Of a stretch of DNA of 64,000 nucleotides, positions 19,219-29,108 are shown piece by piece (positions within the stretch are counted from its first letter, which is position 1; each line of letters opens with the position of its first letter). Source of the stretch: an uncultured Bacilli bacterium (GTDB taxonomy: Bacteria; Bacillota_I; Bacilli_A; RF39; UBA660); contig CAKPMH010000001.1 in assembly GCA_934167935.1 (NCBI GenBank), forward strand, positions 1 through 64,000, in the 5' to 3' direction. Below the pieces are notes generated by a model. The model made no database searches and had not been told where the DNA came from. It saw only the letters and a list, made by a program, of their open reading frames with translations. The translations under genes were made by a program, and so were the position numbers.

Positions 19219-19732
19219 AATATTTTCCTTTTTTAAATAAATTATTATCCCTAAGTTTTCTCATTATTCTTTTTTCTCTAAAGCGATTTGGTTTTGTAAA
19301 AAATGGATCTTTTGGCTCTAATGGAGTCGTTAAGATAGTTGTAATACCAACATTATTTCCACCAACTATGTCTGTTAATATTTGATCACCTATAATAGCA
19401 ACCTCATTTATATCATATTTATACATATTTAGTACTTTATTAAAATTTTTAATTCTAGGTTTTCTTGCACTACCAAAAATATCTACATTTAATTCTTCTT
19501 TAAATTTACTTAATCTCATTTTAGGGCTGTTTGAAAAAATAATAATTTTAAAACCTTTTTGTTTTAATTTATAAAATAATTCTTTTGTTTCAATTCTAGG
19601 TTCTTTTTCTCTAAATGGTACAATTGTATTATCCAAATCAAATAAAAGACATTTTATTCCTAAACTTTTTAATTTATCATAATTTATTTCATATATATTT
19701 TTTTTATAAATATCTGGTAAGTACTTCTCCAT
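19211..19732 (-). CDS. yqeG: YqeG family HAD phosphatase
   Basis: A 173-aa HAD-superfamily IIIA phosphatase. Motif I is CLLFDLDNTIVPF near residue 29, motif II IIFSNSP, and the C-terminal IGDQILTDIVGGN carries the metal-binding Asp. Relatives in Bacilli sit next to yqeH, as here. The substrate is unknown; some related enzymes act on phosphatidylglycerol phosphate. The ATG has a GGAGGAAT site at the usual spacing. Confidence 0.9.
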   Translation of the reverse strand: MEKYLPDIYKKNIYEINYDKLKSLGIKCLLFDLDNTIVPFREKEPRIETKELFYKLKQKGFKIIIFSNSPKMRLSKFKEELNVDIFGSARKPRIKNFNKVLNMYKYDINEVAIIGDQILTDIVGGNNVGITTILTTPLEPKDPFFTKPNRFREKRIMRKLRDNNLFKKGKYYE

Positions 19733-19774
19733 ATGTATTCCTCCATATAAATTATTTTAACATATATAAGTATT

Positions 19775-19803
19775 AAAAAAAAGAGTTCTTAAAAAAACTC
19801 TTT
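19775..19803 (-). terminator. rho-independent terminator of the nucleotidyltransferase gene
   Basis: AAAGAGTT and AACTCTTT form an 8-bp stem around an A-rich loop, followed on the minus strand by eight T, directly after the stop codon. Confidence 0.8.
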
Positions 19804-20735
19804 TATTTTTTTATATAAATTTTATTTTTACTCCAAAGATCAAGGGGGTATTCACCATTATCAACTAATTTTTTTAATGATGTTTTAACATTTTCTGTAT
19901 CCTCTTTATATGTAACTCCATACCATGTTGCATTAGTTTTTAAAACAGTACATTCTATATAATTATCTTCTATTGCATTTAATAATACATCTGGTATTAA
20001 ATATTCACACTTTTCTAAATTATCTTTATTTTCTTCTAAAAAAATTGGAAAATTTTTTTCGATATATTCAAAAATACTTGGAGTAAATAATAACATATTC
20101 ATAGATACAATAGTATCTTCACTAACCATAAATGGTTTTGTATTATTTAAAGGAGATGCTATTATACCTTCATCTATTTTAGAAACATTACTCTCTATTA
20201 TTTTAATTAATTTATCTTCTTTTACTTCACAAACGCCTCTTTTTACAGCACCATTTTCTGTAATCGTATTTTTTACTTTGTATCCTATCATACCATATTT
20301 ATTTTGATTATCTAAATTTTTTAAAAATTTTGCTCCCTCATTAAAAGCATCTCTACCATAAAAGTCATCTGAATTAATAATCATAAATGGTTCATTTATT
20401 TTATCTTTACAACAAAGAATTGCATGAGCCGTTCCTAATGGTTTAACTCTATCTTTTGGCAATTCAACATTAGTTGGAACATTGTCATTTTTTTGAAAGC
20501 AATATTCAACATTTACATATGGTTCTACTCTGCTTCCTATTGTTTGTTTAAAAATTTCATAATTTTCTTCTTTTATCAAAAAGATTACTTTATTAAATCC
20601 TGCTTTTATTGCATCGTAAACAGAATAATCTATTATAAATTCATCATTTGGTCCCATTGGGGTAATTTGTTTAAGCCCTCCAAAACGGCTTCCCATTCCA
20701 GCTGCTAAAACTACTAGTGTAATATTTTTATTCAT
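19803..20735 (-). CDS. sugar-phosphate nucleotidyltransferase family protein
   Basis: A 310-aa enzyme of the NTP-transferase fold. The nucleotide-binding loop VLAAGMGSRFGGLKQ is at residues 8-22, PLGTAHAILCC follows near 102, and the metal-binding MIINSDDFYG near 118. Such enzymes join a sugar 1-phosphate to an NTP to make activated sugars for wall or capsule synthesis; the sugar and nucleotide cannot be read from sequence. The last gene of the pcrA unit: its TAGGAGG site overlaps the stop codon of the 52-aa gene before it. Confidence 0.85.
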   Translation of the reverse strand: MNKNITLVVLAAGMGSRFGGLKQITPMGPNDEFIIDYSVYDAIKAGFNKVIFLIKEENYEIFKQTIGSRVEPYVNVEYCFQKNDNVPTNVELPKDRVKPLGTAHAILCCKDKINEPFMIINSDDFYGRDAFNEGAKFLKNLDNQNKYGMIGYKVKNTITENGAVKRGVCEVKEDKLIKIIESNVSKIDEGIIASPLNNTKPFMVSEDTIVSMNMLLFTPSIFEYIEKNFPIFLEENKDNLEKCEYLIPDVLLNAIEDNYIECTVLKTNATWYGVTYKEDTENVKTSLKKLVDNGEYPLDLWSKNKIYIKK

Positions 20736-20743
20736 AAAGCCTC

Positions 20744-20902
20744 CTATTCATCATTTTTATGAAGTGCTCTCCATGCTACAGTAAATATTAAAAGTCCTCC
20801 TAAGAAAAGCACTATCATTAAAACTGGACTACTATGTGATATAATCCAATCTCTAAAATTGTCACTTATTTTTTTTAATGAATCATATAAATTTAATATC
20901 AT
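20744..20902 (-). CDS. 52-aa single-span membrane protein
   Basis: A short gene whose ATG overlaps the pcrA stop codon (ATGA), so it is probably translated by coupling to pcrA. The protein starts [11 protein letters not shown], has one membrane span (about residues 27-46, with the run VLMIVLFLGGLLIFTVAW) and a short charged tail ending HKNDE. Its stop codon overlaps the ribosome binding site of the nucleotidyltransferase gene. The tight packing on both sides argues that it is real. The function is unknown. Confidence 0.65.
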   Translation of the reverse strand: MILNLYDSLKKISDNFRDWIISHSSPVLMIVLFLGGLLIFTVAWRALHKNDE

Positions 20903-22986
20903 TTTTTATCAACCTTTCTAATTACTTTATGTCCTTTTATAAATGTTTTTATTCCATATTCATGACTGAATGCTATATCTAGTGTTTTATCTTTTATAGC
21001 TACTATAATACCTATTCCATAAATATCATGTTCAACTTTTTCTCCTAGACTATATTCTTCATTTTCATTGATCAAATCTTCTTTTACTATCTTTTCATTT
21101 ATATTTTTTTCTTCTTCTAAATTTTCTTCATTTATTTCATTTATAAATCGGCTTGGTAAATTATTACTTTCATTACCATATAACATTCTTTTTTTTGCAT
21201 TTACAAGCTCTAATCTTTTTTTTGCTCTAGTAACTGCTACATAGAAAAGTCTTCTTTCTTCTTCTATTTCTTCATGACTTGATAAAGAATTATTATGTGG
21301 AAATATTCCTTCTTCTAATCCTGCAATAAATACATTATCAAATTCTAATCCTTTTGATGAATGTACAGTCATTAATGTTACTAAATCAGTATTAAGATTA
21401 TGTTCTTCCATATCAGCAACTAAGCTAATTTCCTCTAAGAATGCTTGTAATGATATTATACCATACTTTTCTTCAAATGTTTTAGTTATTGATTTAAATT
21501 CCTCTAGATTTTCTAATCTGATATCTGCTTCTAATGTTTTTTCTTTTTCTAATTCTTCTTTTATTCCTGTTTTATCTAAAATTGTATCTATTAATTCTGT
21601 TAAAGATAAATCTTTTTCTAATTCTTTAATTTCTTCTATTATTTTTTTAAATTCTAGTTCTTTTCCACTTTCTATTGCATCATACAAACTTGTTTGATTA
21701 AGTGTTGCCATCATTTCTAAATTTTCTATTGTTTTTATACCAATTTTTCTTTTTGGGACATTTATTATTCTAAGTAAGCTTGTATTATCACTATTATTAT
21801 ATATTAACTTTAAATAAGCAATTAAATCTTTAATTTCTTTTCTTTTATAGAAAAAGAAACTTCCTACTACTTTATATGGAATATTTTCTTTTAAAAGGGC
21901 TTCTTCTATATTTCTTGATTGAGCATTTGTTCTATATAAAACAGCTATATCCTCTTTTTTTACGCCATTTATGATTAAATTTTTTATCTCACTTACAATA
22001 TGATAAGCTTCATCTTTTTCATTTAAAGCTTTATAATATTTCACTTTTGATCCTTCAGTATTTTCTGTCCATAATTTTTTATCTTTTCTATTAATATTAT
22101 TTTTTATAATATCATTTGCAACATTTAATATATATTTAGTTGATCTATAATTTTGCTCTAATAAAATTGTTTTTGTATTTTCATAGTCTTTTTCAAAATT
22201 TAAAATATTTTTATAATTTGCCCCTCTAAAAGAATATATTGATTGAGATTCATCTCCTACTACACAAATATTTTTGTATTTAGCACTTATCATTTTAACA
22301 AGAATATATTGTGCTTCGTTTGTATCTTGATATTCATCTACTAATATGTATTTAAATCTTTCTTGATATTCTCTTAATACTTCTATATTTTTTCTAAAAA
22401 GTTTTATTGGTAATATTAATAAATCATCAAAATCAAGTGAATTACTATTAAATAATGTATTTTCATATCTTCTATATACTTCAACTACTTTTTCTTCAAA
22501 ATCAGTATTAGCATATTTACTATAACTATCTGGATCTAATAGTTCATTTTTAGCACTACCTATTCTATTTTTTATAGCTTTAGGATTATAATTTTTTGGA
22601 TCTAGATCTAATTCTTTGATAATTTTTTTTATAATTGTTAGTGAATCATCACTATCAATAATAGTAAAATTTTGTTTATATCCTAAATAGGTTGCATATT
22701 TTCTTAATATAGATAAGCCAAATGAATGAAAAGTTGATACTTGCATACCATAGAATTCATTATCTAACATATTAATTATTCTTTCTTTCATTTCTTTAGC
22801 AGCTTTATTTGTAAATGTTATTGCAAGAATATTATAAGGATCTACACCTTTTTCTTTTATAAGATAAGCAATTCTAGTTGTTAATACTTTTGTTTTACCA
22901 CTTCCTGCTCCTGCTAGTACTAAAAGAGGTCCTTCTGTTTGTTTTACTGCTTCTTTTTGTTCTTTGTTTAGTGTTTCTAAATTCAT
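20899..22986 (-). CDS. pcrA: ATP-dependent DNA helicase PcrA/UvrD
   Basis: Superfamily 1A 3'-5' DNA helicase for repair and for clearing blocked forks. The 695-aa protein has Q-motif LNKEQKEAV, Walker [11 protein letters not shown] near 27, motif Ia [10 protein letters not shown], motif II DEYQDTN, motif [16 protein letters not shown] and motif [14 protein letters not shown]. The final 50 residues ([11 protein letters not shown] onward) are the Tudor-like domain that links PcrA to RNA polymerase in Bacillus. The start has a TTAGGTGAT site. It heads a three-gene unit and is divergent from cysE. Confidence 0.97.
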   Translation of the reverse strand: MNLETLNKEQKEAVKQTEGPLLVLAGAGSGKTKVLTTRIAYLIKEKGVDPYNILAITFTNKAAKEMKERIINMLDNEFYGMQVSTFHSFGLSILRKYATYLGYKQNFTIIDSDDSLTIIKKIIKELDLDPKNYNPKAIKNRIGSAKNELLDPDSYSKYANTDFEEKVVEVYRRYENTLFNSNSLDFDDLLILPIKLFRKNIEVLREYQERFKYILVDEYQDTNEAQYILVKMISAKYKNICVVGDESQSIYSFRGANYKNILNFEKDYENTKTILLEQNYRSTKYILNVANDIIKNNINRKDKKLWTENTEGSKVKYYKALNEKDEAYHIVSEIKNLIINGVKKEDIAVLYRTNAQSRNIEEALLKENIPYKVVGSFFFYKRKEIKDLIAYLKLIYNNSDNTSLLRIINVPKRKIGIKTIENLEMMATLNQTSLYDAIESGKELEFKKIIEEIKELEKDLSLTELIDTILDKTGIKEELEKEKTLEADIRLENLEEFKSITKTFEEKYGIISLQAFLEEISLVADMEEHNLNTDLVTLMTVHSSKGLEFDNVFIAGLEEGIFPHNNSLSSHEEIEEERRLFYVAVTRAKKRLELVNAKKRMLYGNESNNLPSRFINEINEENLEEEKNINEKIVKEDLINENEEYSLGEKVEHDIYGIGIIVAIKDKTLDIAFSHEYGIKTFIKGHKVIRKVDKK

Positions 22987-23071
22987 TTTATCACCTAACT
23001 TATTTTACCATACTTTAGTTATTAATACACACATAAACATTAATTTCTTTTATATTATAGTAGGTGATTTT

Positions 23072-23590
23072 ATGTTTTTTAAAGATTTATTAAGTGATGC
23101 ATTAAATATTAAAAAAAAGGATCCAGCTTGTCGAAATATTTTAGAAGTTTTTTTATTATATCCTGGATTTCATGCCTTGTTTTTTCATAGAATTGCACAT
23201 TTTTTCTATAAATTAAAATTATTTTTTATTGCTAGATTAATCTCACAAATATCAAGATTTTTAACACTAATTGAGATTCATCCCGGGGCTAAAATAGGGA
23301 AAAATTTGTTTATTGATCATGGATGTGGAATTGTTATTGGAGAAACTTGTGTTATTGGTGATAACTGTACTATATATCATTCTGTAACTTTAGGTGGAAC
23401 AGGTAAAGATAAATTTAAAAGACATCCAAATGTTGGATGTAATGTAATGATTGGAGCTGGAGCTAAAATATTAGGCCCTATAAATATTGGCGATAATGTC
23501 AAAATTGGAGCCGGTAGTGTTGTTGTAAAAGATGTAAAATCTAACACAACTGTTATTGGTAATTATGCGAATGAATTAAAAAAACATTAG
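23072..23590 (+). CDS. cysE: serine O-acetyltransferase
   Basis: Transfers acetyl from acetyl-CoA to L-serine, the first step of cysteine synthesis. The 172-aa protein has an N-terminal helical part ([18 protein letters not shown]) and a left-handed beta-helix with hexapeptide repeats ([29 protein letters not shown]). Catalytic His residues lie in the HPGA and DHG motifs. It is short compared with the enteric enzyme (about 270 aa) but normal for Firmicutes. A longer in-frame reading extends into the pcrA 5' region; the ATG behind TAGGTGAT is chosen. No cysK is nearby. Confidence 0.92.
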   Translation: MFFKDLLSDALNIKKKDPACRNILEVFLLYPGFHALFFHRIAHFFYKLKLFFIARLISQISRFLTLIEIHPGAKIGKNLFIDHGCGIVIGETCVIGDNCTIYHSVTLGGTGKDKFKRHPNVGCNVMIGAGAKILGPINIGDNVKIGAGSVVVKDVKSNTTVIGNYANELKKH

Positions 23591-23610
23591 TTAAAATCTA
23601 ATGTTTTTTT
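23579..23610. terminator. bidirectional terminator between cysE and scpB
   Basis: AAACATTAG and CTAATGTTT form a 9-bp stem, with T-runs of seven on the plus side and six on the minus side. It serves the convergent cysE and scpAB transcripts. Confidence 0.85.
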
Positions 23611-24175
23611 AGTCTATTTCTTTGTATTTTGATTCAAATAAATCTTTTTCTTCATCATCTACTTTTATTTCTTCTAATTTTGGTAGTTCTTTTGTACTTG
23701 ATAGGCCAAAATAATCCAAAAATTTATCTGTAACACCATATAATATAGGTCTTCCAGCACTTTCACTTCTTCCTTTTTCTTCTATTAAATCTCTTGATAC
23801 AAGTTTTCTTATCATATGACTACTACTAATTCCTCTTACTTGATCTACATCTATTCTTGTTATTGGTTCATTATAAGCAATAATAGCAAGTGTTTCTAAA
23901 GCTGCTTGACTTAATTGTGTATCTTCAACTTCTACTAATTTTTCAAAATATTTTTTATGTTCTTCTTTTGTCGTTAATTTTAATTTATTTCCTAATACTT
24001 TTAATGTTATTCCTCTTTTTGAATCATTATAAATAAGAGTTAATTCTTTTACTATTTCTTTTAATTTTTTATCATCTATTTCTAATATTTCCATTATTTG
24101 TGTTGTTGTTATTCCATCTTCTCCTACAACAAATAAAAGACCTTCTAATACTCCTGTTAAATCCATTTTATTCAC
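23609..24175 (-). CDS. scpB: segregation and condensation protein B
   Basis: Kleisin-associated winged-helix subunit of the SMC-ScpA-ScpB condensin that organises and segregates the chromosome. The 188-aa protein contains the conserved LSQAALETLAIIAYNEPITR and RPILYGVTDKFLDYFGL. It overlaps scpA by 8 bp, which suggests coupled translation. The C-terminal tail is acidic. Confidence 0.95.
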   Translation of the reverse strand: MNKMDLTGVLEGLLFVVGEDGITTTQIMEILEIDDKKLKEIVKELTLIYNDSKRGITLKVLGNKLKLTTKEEHKKYFEKLVEVEDTQLSQAALETLAIIAYNEPITRIDVDQVRGISSSHMIRKLVSRDLIEEKGRSESAGRPILYGVTDKFLDYFGLSSTKELPKLEEIKVDDEEKDLFESKYKEID

Positions 24176-24887
24176 CTCTATATGTTAAATATATATTATC
24201 AAAATTATCATCTTGTTTTATTGTTATTTCTTGCTTTCTTGCCATACTTAGAATTGATAAAAATGTTACTATAATGTAATCTTTTTTATGTATTTCAAAT
24301 AATTCTTCAAAGTCTATTCTTTTTTTATTCTTTAATATTTTTCTTATTTCTTCACTTCTATCTTTAACTGAATATTCTTTTTTACTTATTTTAGTATTTA
24401 AAGGTTTTTCTTCTTCTTTTCTAATTAAAAATTTTTGAAATACCTCTAGTAATTGATCTAAATCTACATCTCCTAAGTCTAGTTGTTCTTCTTCATTTCT
24501 ATAAAGACTTAAATTTTCTACACTTTTTGTAAAATATTTTTTTCTATCTTCTTCTAATTTTTTAAAATCACTTGTTATTTCTTTATATTTTTTATATTCT
24601 ATTAATCTATTTATTAATTGTTCTTTTGGATCTTCTTCTATTTCTTCTAATTTTTCTTTTCTTGGAAGAAGGATTGATGATTTAATTTCTAAAAGCTCAG
24701 CTGCCATAATTAAATATTCACTTGCAACATTTAAATTCATTTCTTCCATTTTATTTATAAAATCAAGATATTGTTTTGTTATTTGTTCAATACTTATATC
24801 TCTTATATCCACATCATTTGTTTTTATTAAATGAAGTAATAAATCCATTGGGCCTTCAAAATCATTTATAGTTATTTTGTAATCCAT
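24168..24887 (-). CDS. scpA: segregation and condensation protein A
   Basis: Kleisin subunit bridging the SMC heads. The 239-aa protein has the N-terminal FEGPMDLLLHLI, then YLIMAAELLEIKSSILLP and the C-terminal winged helix with IIVTFLSILSMARKQEI. The length is normal. A TGATATAAT extended -10 (24903-24911) lies directly behind the terminator of the upstream gene, with an AGGTGG site before the ATG. Confidence 0.95.
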   Translation of the reverse strand: MDYKITINDFEGPMDLLLHLIKTNDVDIRDISIEQITKQYLDFINKMEEMNLNVASEYLIMAAELLEIKSSILLPRKEKLEEIEEDPKEQLINRLIEYKKYKEITSDFKKLEEDRKKYFTKSVENLSLYRNEEEQLDLGDVDLDQLLEVFQKFLIRKEEEKPLNTKISKKEYSVKDRSEEIRKILKNKKRIDFEELFEIHKKDYIIVTFLSILSMARKQEITIKQDDNFDNIYLTYRGE

Positions 24888-24918
24888 TATACCACCTATC
24901 TAATTATATCATAAAAAT

Positions 24919-24943
24919 TAAAAAAAACTCAATTAAGAGTTTA
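24919..24943 (-). terminator. terminator of the Asn/Gln-rich protein gene
   Basis: AAACTC and GAGTTT form a stem that overlaps the stop codon, followed on the minus strand by eight T; the scpA -10 follows directly. Confidence 0.8.
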
Positions 24944-25564
24944 TAAAAACTTAGATAAATATGGAAGAGCAATAATTACAGCAAGCATTAAAATTGCTAG
25001 AAAAATTATAAATTTTATATTAGCATTTTCATCTGCATTTAAATTTGCTTTTTCATTACTTGCATATCCATATTTTGGTTTTTCTTCGACAACATTATTA
25101 ACTTCAGGTTGTATATTAACGTTATTCACAGGTTGAGCATCTATATTATTTGGTTCAGATAGTTCTACACCAAATACATTTTGATTAGTATCTTCTACAT
25201 TAAGTACTGGTACAGGATTACTAGAATTTATATTTTCATAGTTTTGATTTTGATAATTTGACTGTCCTTGTTGATATGTATTTTGATTATAGTTTGGTTG
25301 CTCTTGTTGATATGTATTTTGATTATAATTTGGTTGTTCTTGTTGATACATATTTTGATTATAATTATCTATATTTTGATTATTCATAGTTTGACTATTA
25401 TAATTTGTATTTGAATTATAGTTATCTATACCTTGATTATAATTTATAGTTTGATTATTATAATTTTGTTCCATAGGTTGATTTTGTTGATACGTATTTG
25501 GGTTATTATTTGTACTATTTAAATTATTAAAATCAACTACATTCATATTATTATTTTCATTCAT
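24941..25564 (-). CDS. Asn/Gln-rich protein with a C-terminal membrane anchor
   Basis: A 207-aa protein of low complexity. Residues 1-110 are almost entirely Asn, Gln, Tyr and Thr, with three adjacent copies of a 12-residue unit NYNQNTYQQEQP. Residues 115-180 are more acidic. Residues about 184-203 are a single hydrophobic span at the very C-terminus. There is no signal peptide, so a tail-anchored topology with the Asn/Gln region in the cytoplasm is likely. Such regions can be prion-like or form condensates, but that is speculation. I do not recognise a family. It is monocistronic, with an AGAGGTTGAT site before the ATG. Confidence 0.65.
   Translation of the reverse strand: MNENNNMNVVDFNNLNSTNNNPNTYQQNQPMEQNYNNQTINYNQGIDNYNSNTNYNSQTMNNQNIDNYNQNMYQQEQPNYNQNTYQQEQPNYNQNTYQQGQSNYQNQNYENINSSNPVPVLNVEDTNQNVFGVELSEPNNIDAQPVNNVNIQPEVNNVVEEKPKYGYASNEKANLNADENANIKFIIFLAILMLAVIIALPYLSKFL
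25259..25366. repeat. three tandem 36-bp units
   Basis: Three adjacent 36-bp copies encoding a Tyr/Asn/Gln dodecapeptide, differing at a few bases. The units keep frame. Confidence 0.85.
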
Positions 25565-25632
25565 ATTATCAACCTCTCTTTATTATATCTATTAATTAGT
25601 ATATCAAATTTTTATTAAAATTAAAAGTATTT

Positions 25633-27309
25633 TTATTTAAATTGTTTAATATACATATTATAATATAAACTTTTTTTATCAATTAACTCTCTATGACTAC
25701 CAATTTCTTTTATTTTTCCAGTTTTTAATACTAATATTTTATCAAAATTTTTTATAGTTGATAGTCTATGTGCTATAACAATTGATGTTCTATTTTTTAA
25801 TATTTTTTTTATTCCTTCATATATATCTTTTTCTGTTTTTATATCAACTTCACTTGTTGCTTCATCTAGTATAACAATTTTAGGATTTTTTATTAAACAT
25901 CTTACAATTGATAATAATTGTTTTTCACCATTTGATAAATTATTTGCATTATTATCTATTATAGTATAATAACCATTGGGTAATTTTTCTATAAATTTAT
26001 TAGCATTTATATCTTCACATATATGAATAACTTCTTCATCTGTTATATCAATACCACATTTTATATTATTCATTATAGTATCTTTAAAAAAATAAGCATC
26101 TTGAAGAACTAGTCCTATATTTTTCCTTAATTCATTTTTATCTATTTCATTTATATCAACATTATCTATTAGTATTTGTCCCTTATTTATTTTGTAAAAT
26201 TTTTCTATCAAATTTATTATAGTTGTTTTACCACTTCCAGTTTCTCCTACAATAGCAAGATTTTCATTTTCTTTTAATTTTATATTTATATTATTTAATA
26301 TATTTTTTTGATCATATTTAAAATATACATTTTTAAATTCGATATTTCCTTTTATAGAAGGAACAATTAATCCATTATCTTCTATTTTCTGATTTAAAAT
26401 ATTATTAATTCTTTTAAATCCCGCAATTGCTTCTCCTACAGTTGCTACTAAGGATGAAATGTCATTTATTGGATTTCTAAACATTGTTGCATATGATAAA
26501 AAAGAAACTATTTTACCTATTGTAATACTTTTATTTACAACAAGTATAGAGCCAACACCTATTATTAAAATATTACTTAAATTATTTATAATTAAATTAA
26601 TTGGTAAAATTAAATATGAATAAACGCTTGATTTAATAGCATAATCTCTATATATTTTATTAATATTATTAAATTTATCTATAAAATAACTTTCTTTATT
26701 AATTGATTTTATTTGTTTAATATTACTTGCTATTTCTTCTGTACTTGATGTTAAATTTCCAAGTGAATTTTGAAGAGAATCAAAATAGTAATTCATTTTT
26801 TTACTCATTTTTAATATGATTAAAAAAAATAATGGTACAGATAATATAACTATAATTGACAATGTAACATTCATATAAAACATTATTATAGTAACACCTA
26901 TAACTGTAATAATACTATTTATTATAGTTGTAATTACTTCTTCTAAGCATTCACTTATTTTATCTAAATCATTTGTTAAAGTACTAATTATATTACCTAT
27001 ATCATTTTTATCAAAATATGATAATGGAAGTTTTTCTAAGTGATTTAGTGTATCTCTTCTTATTTTATATATTGTATTTTCTACACTATTTATTATTATT
27101 TTATTTTGGATTATTGTTAAAATATAATTAATTATATATATAAATAGTAATATAATTATAAAACTTGTTATATTTTTAGTTATATTATCTATTATATATC
27201 CTATAATATATGGAATAAATATACTTATTGTTGTATTTATAATGGTTAATATTGAAATAGTTATAATAACCTTTTTATTTATATATTTTATTATTTTATT
27301 AATTTCCAT
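25633..27309 (-). CDS. ABC exporter half-transporter with canonical ATPase site
   Basis: A 558-aa protein: six membrane spans (residues 1-300), then a nucleotide-binding domain with Walker A GETGSGKTTII near 355, signature LSNGEKQLLS, Walker B KIVILDEATSEVD with the catalytic Glu, and the switch His in IVIAHRLST. It pairs with the gene directly upstream (stop and start overlap in TAATG), and the two should form a heterodimeric exporter of the BmrCD or TM287/288 type. The substrate (drug, lipid or peptide) cannot be told. The signature has Asn where Gly is usual (LSNGE). Confidence 0.88.
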   Translation of the reverse strand: MEINKIIKYINKKVIITISILTIINTTISIFIPYIIGYIIDNITKNITSFIIILLFIYIINYILTIIQNKIIINSVENTIYKIRRDTLNHLEKLPLSYFDKNDIGNIISTLTNDLDKISECLEEVITTIINSIITVIGVTIIMFYMNVTLSIIVILSVPLFFLIILKMSKKMNYYFDSLQNSLGNLTSSTEEIASNIKQIKSINKESYFIDKFNNINKIYRDYAIKSSVYSYLILPINLIINNLSNILIIGVGSILVVNKSITIGKIVSFLSYATMFRNPINDISSLVATVGEAIAGFKRINNILNQKIEDNGLIVPSIKGNIEFKNVYFKYDQKNILNNINIKLKENENLAIVGETGSGKTTIINLIEKFYKINKGQILIDNVDINEIDKNELRKNIGLVLQDAYFFKDTIMNNIKCGIDITDEEVIHICEDINANKFIEKLPNGYYTIIDNNANNLSNGEKQLLSIVRCLIKNPKIVILDEATSEVDIKTEKDIYEGIKKILKNRTSIVIAHRLSTIKNFDKILVLKTGKIKEIGSHRELIDKKSLYYNMYIKQFK

Positions 27310-29006
27310 TATAGCACCTCCATTTTTGATAATTCTATAAATTCTTTATTATTAATAATTTTATCAAATGTAGTAAATGCTTCTATTTTCCCATCTTTAA
27401 GTAAAATAATTTTATCAAATTTATTTATAAATGTTACTCTATTTGTTACCCAGATAATTGTTTTATCTTTAAATTCTTTTAATAGGTTATCTATTACTAA
27501 ATTTTCTGTTTTTAAATCTAGTGATGAAGTTGAATCATCTAATATTAAAGTGTCAAAATCATTAATTATACTTCTTGTAAGTACTAATCTTTGCTTTTCC
27601 CCGCCACTTAAATTTTTTCCATTTTGTTCTATTAAAAAGTTTAAGTTATTTTCTTTTTTTTCTATGACTTTATTAAATAATGTTATCTTACTATATTTAT
27701 AAATATTTTCACTTTTATTAAATATTATATTATTTAGAATTGTATCTTTAAAAATAGCTGGTTTTTGATTTATAATAACTATTCTATTTTTTAAATAATT
27801 TATATCATATTTATTTATATTTATATTATCAATTAATATTTGTCCTTTATTTATTTTATAGTTTTTGTGTATTAAATTAATTAATGTTGTTTTTCCACTA
27901 CCACTTTCTCCAATAATTACAACTTTTTCTCCACTATTAATTTTAAAATTTATATTTTCTAAATTATATTTTTTATTATATTTAAAATATACATTTTTAA
28001 ATTCTATATTTCCTTTTAAAATAGGTTTTATTCCTCTTTGCTTTTCTTCTTCTTTTATACGCAATAGTTTTTTTATTCTCTTAATTGAAACACTGCTTTG
28101 AATAGTTAGTAAAAAAATCATTGATGTAGACATAATTGCTTGTAATAGTAAGCTAATATATTCTATAAATGCAGTTACGTTTCCTATTAAAAAATTACCT
28201 TTTTGTATTTCTATTTTTGATAATATTAATATTAATATAGTTGTAATATTAATTATAAATATTACTATAGGCATCATATAAGATAATGTTAATAAGGCTT
28301 TTGTATCTATATTTTTGTATTTTGTATTTTTTTTATCAAATTTTTTTGTTTCTATATCTTCTAAATTTTCAGATTTTACTAATTTAATATTTGTAATATT
28401 TTCTCTTAATAAATCATTTATATCATCTAATGTTTCGTTTGTTAAATTAAAGTATGGGTATGTTTTTTTTATAAATATTACGCTTATAATTACTATAAGT
28501 GGTATTATTATTAATAAAATATATGATAATTTTTTGCTTATACTTAAACATAAAATAATACTTCCTATTAAAATTAATGGTACTTTTATTAAAAGCTTTA
28601 ACACTAAAAAAATAATATTTTCTACTGATGATATATCATTTGTTACAACTGTTATAACTTTTCCAATGTTTAAATTATCTATTTGTTTATAATCTATATT
28701 TAGTATTTTTTTTATTATTTTATATCTTATATTATAACCTACATTATTACTTATTTTTGATGCTAAAAAAGTACTTATTACACTTCCTATTATGCCTATA
28801 AATAATATTACTAGCATTAATATTATATTTTTTAATATATAATTAACATTACTATTTAATATACCTATATTTATGGTATTTGATAAAATAATTGGTAATA
28901 AAAGATCAGATATTATTTCAAGTAAAACACAAAATATACATATAAAAATTAAGAATTTGTACTGCCAAAGAAATGAAATTATTTTCTTTTCTTTCAATTT
29001 TAACAC
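27309..29006 (-). CDS. ABC exporter half-transporter with degenerate ATPase site
   Basis: A 565-aa partner of the preceding transporter: six membrane spans, then Walker A GESGSGKTTLI, signature LSGGEKQRL, Walker B TLILDDSTSSLD in which the catalytic Glu is Asp, and IIWVTNRVT in which the switch His is Asn. Heterodimeric exporters typically have one such degenerate site, so this fits rather than indicates damage. The reading starts at a GTG, but the AAAGGA site lies too close to it; a TTG three codons later (28997) is better spaced. First gene of the operon, behind a TTGACA promoter. Confidence 0.88.
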   Translation of the reverse strand: MLKLKEKKIISFLWQYKFLIFICIFCVLLEIISDLLLPIILSNTINIGILNSNVNYILKNIILMLVILFIGIIGSVISTFLASKISNNVGYNIRYKIIKKILNIDYKQIDNLNIGKVITVVTNDISSVENIIFLVLKLLIKVPLILIGSIILCLSISKKLSYILLIIIPLIVIISVIFIKKTYPYFNLTNETLDDINDLLRENITNIKLVKSENLEDIETKKFDKKNTKYKNIDTKALLTLSYMMPIVIFIINITTILILILSKIEIQKGNFLIGNVTAFIEYISLLLQAIMSTSMIFLLTIQSSVSIKRIKKLLRIKEEEKQRGIKPILKGNIEFKNVYFKYNKKYNLENINFKINSGEKVVIIGESGSGKTTLINLIHKNYKINKGQILIDNININKYDINYLKNRIVIINQKPAIFKDTILNNIIFNKSENIYKYSKITLFNKVIEKKENNLNFLIEQNGKNLSGGEKQRLVLTRSIINDFDTLILDDSTSSLDLKTENLVIDNLLKEFKDKTIIWVTNRVTFINKFDKIILLKDGKIEAFTTFDKIINNKEFIELSKMEVL

Positions 29007-29031
29007 TTCCTTTAGGGTACTACTTTATTAA

Positions 29032-29060
29032 ATAGTAAACTATTATTTTTTTTATGTCAA
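29032..29060 (-). promoter_or_regulatory. promoter of the ABC exporter operon with overlapping inverted repeat
   Basis: A perfect TTGACA (29055-29060), a 17-bp spacer and TACTAT (29032-29037). The -10 is the first arm of an inverted repeat TACTA-N10-TAGTA, placed where a repressor would block transcription. No regulator gene is adjacent. Confidence 0.65.
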
Positions 29061-29080
29061 CATTTTAATTTAAAATATAT

Positions 29081-29108
29081 AAAAAATAACTGATTATAAT
29101 CAGTTATT
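29081..29108 (-). terminator. terminator of the HAD-deoC-tyrS operon
   Basis: AATAACTGAT and ATCAGTTATT form a long perfect stem overlapping the tyrS stop codon, followed on the minus strand by six T. Confidence 0.85.

Noticed and set aside
20899..22986. Recoding of TGA as tryptophan, as in Mycoplasma-type genomes
   Set aside because: TGA ends pcrA at the expected position and tryptophans are TGG throughout, so the standard bacterial code applies.
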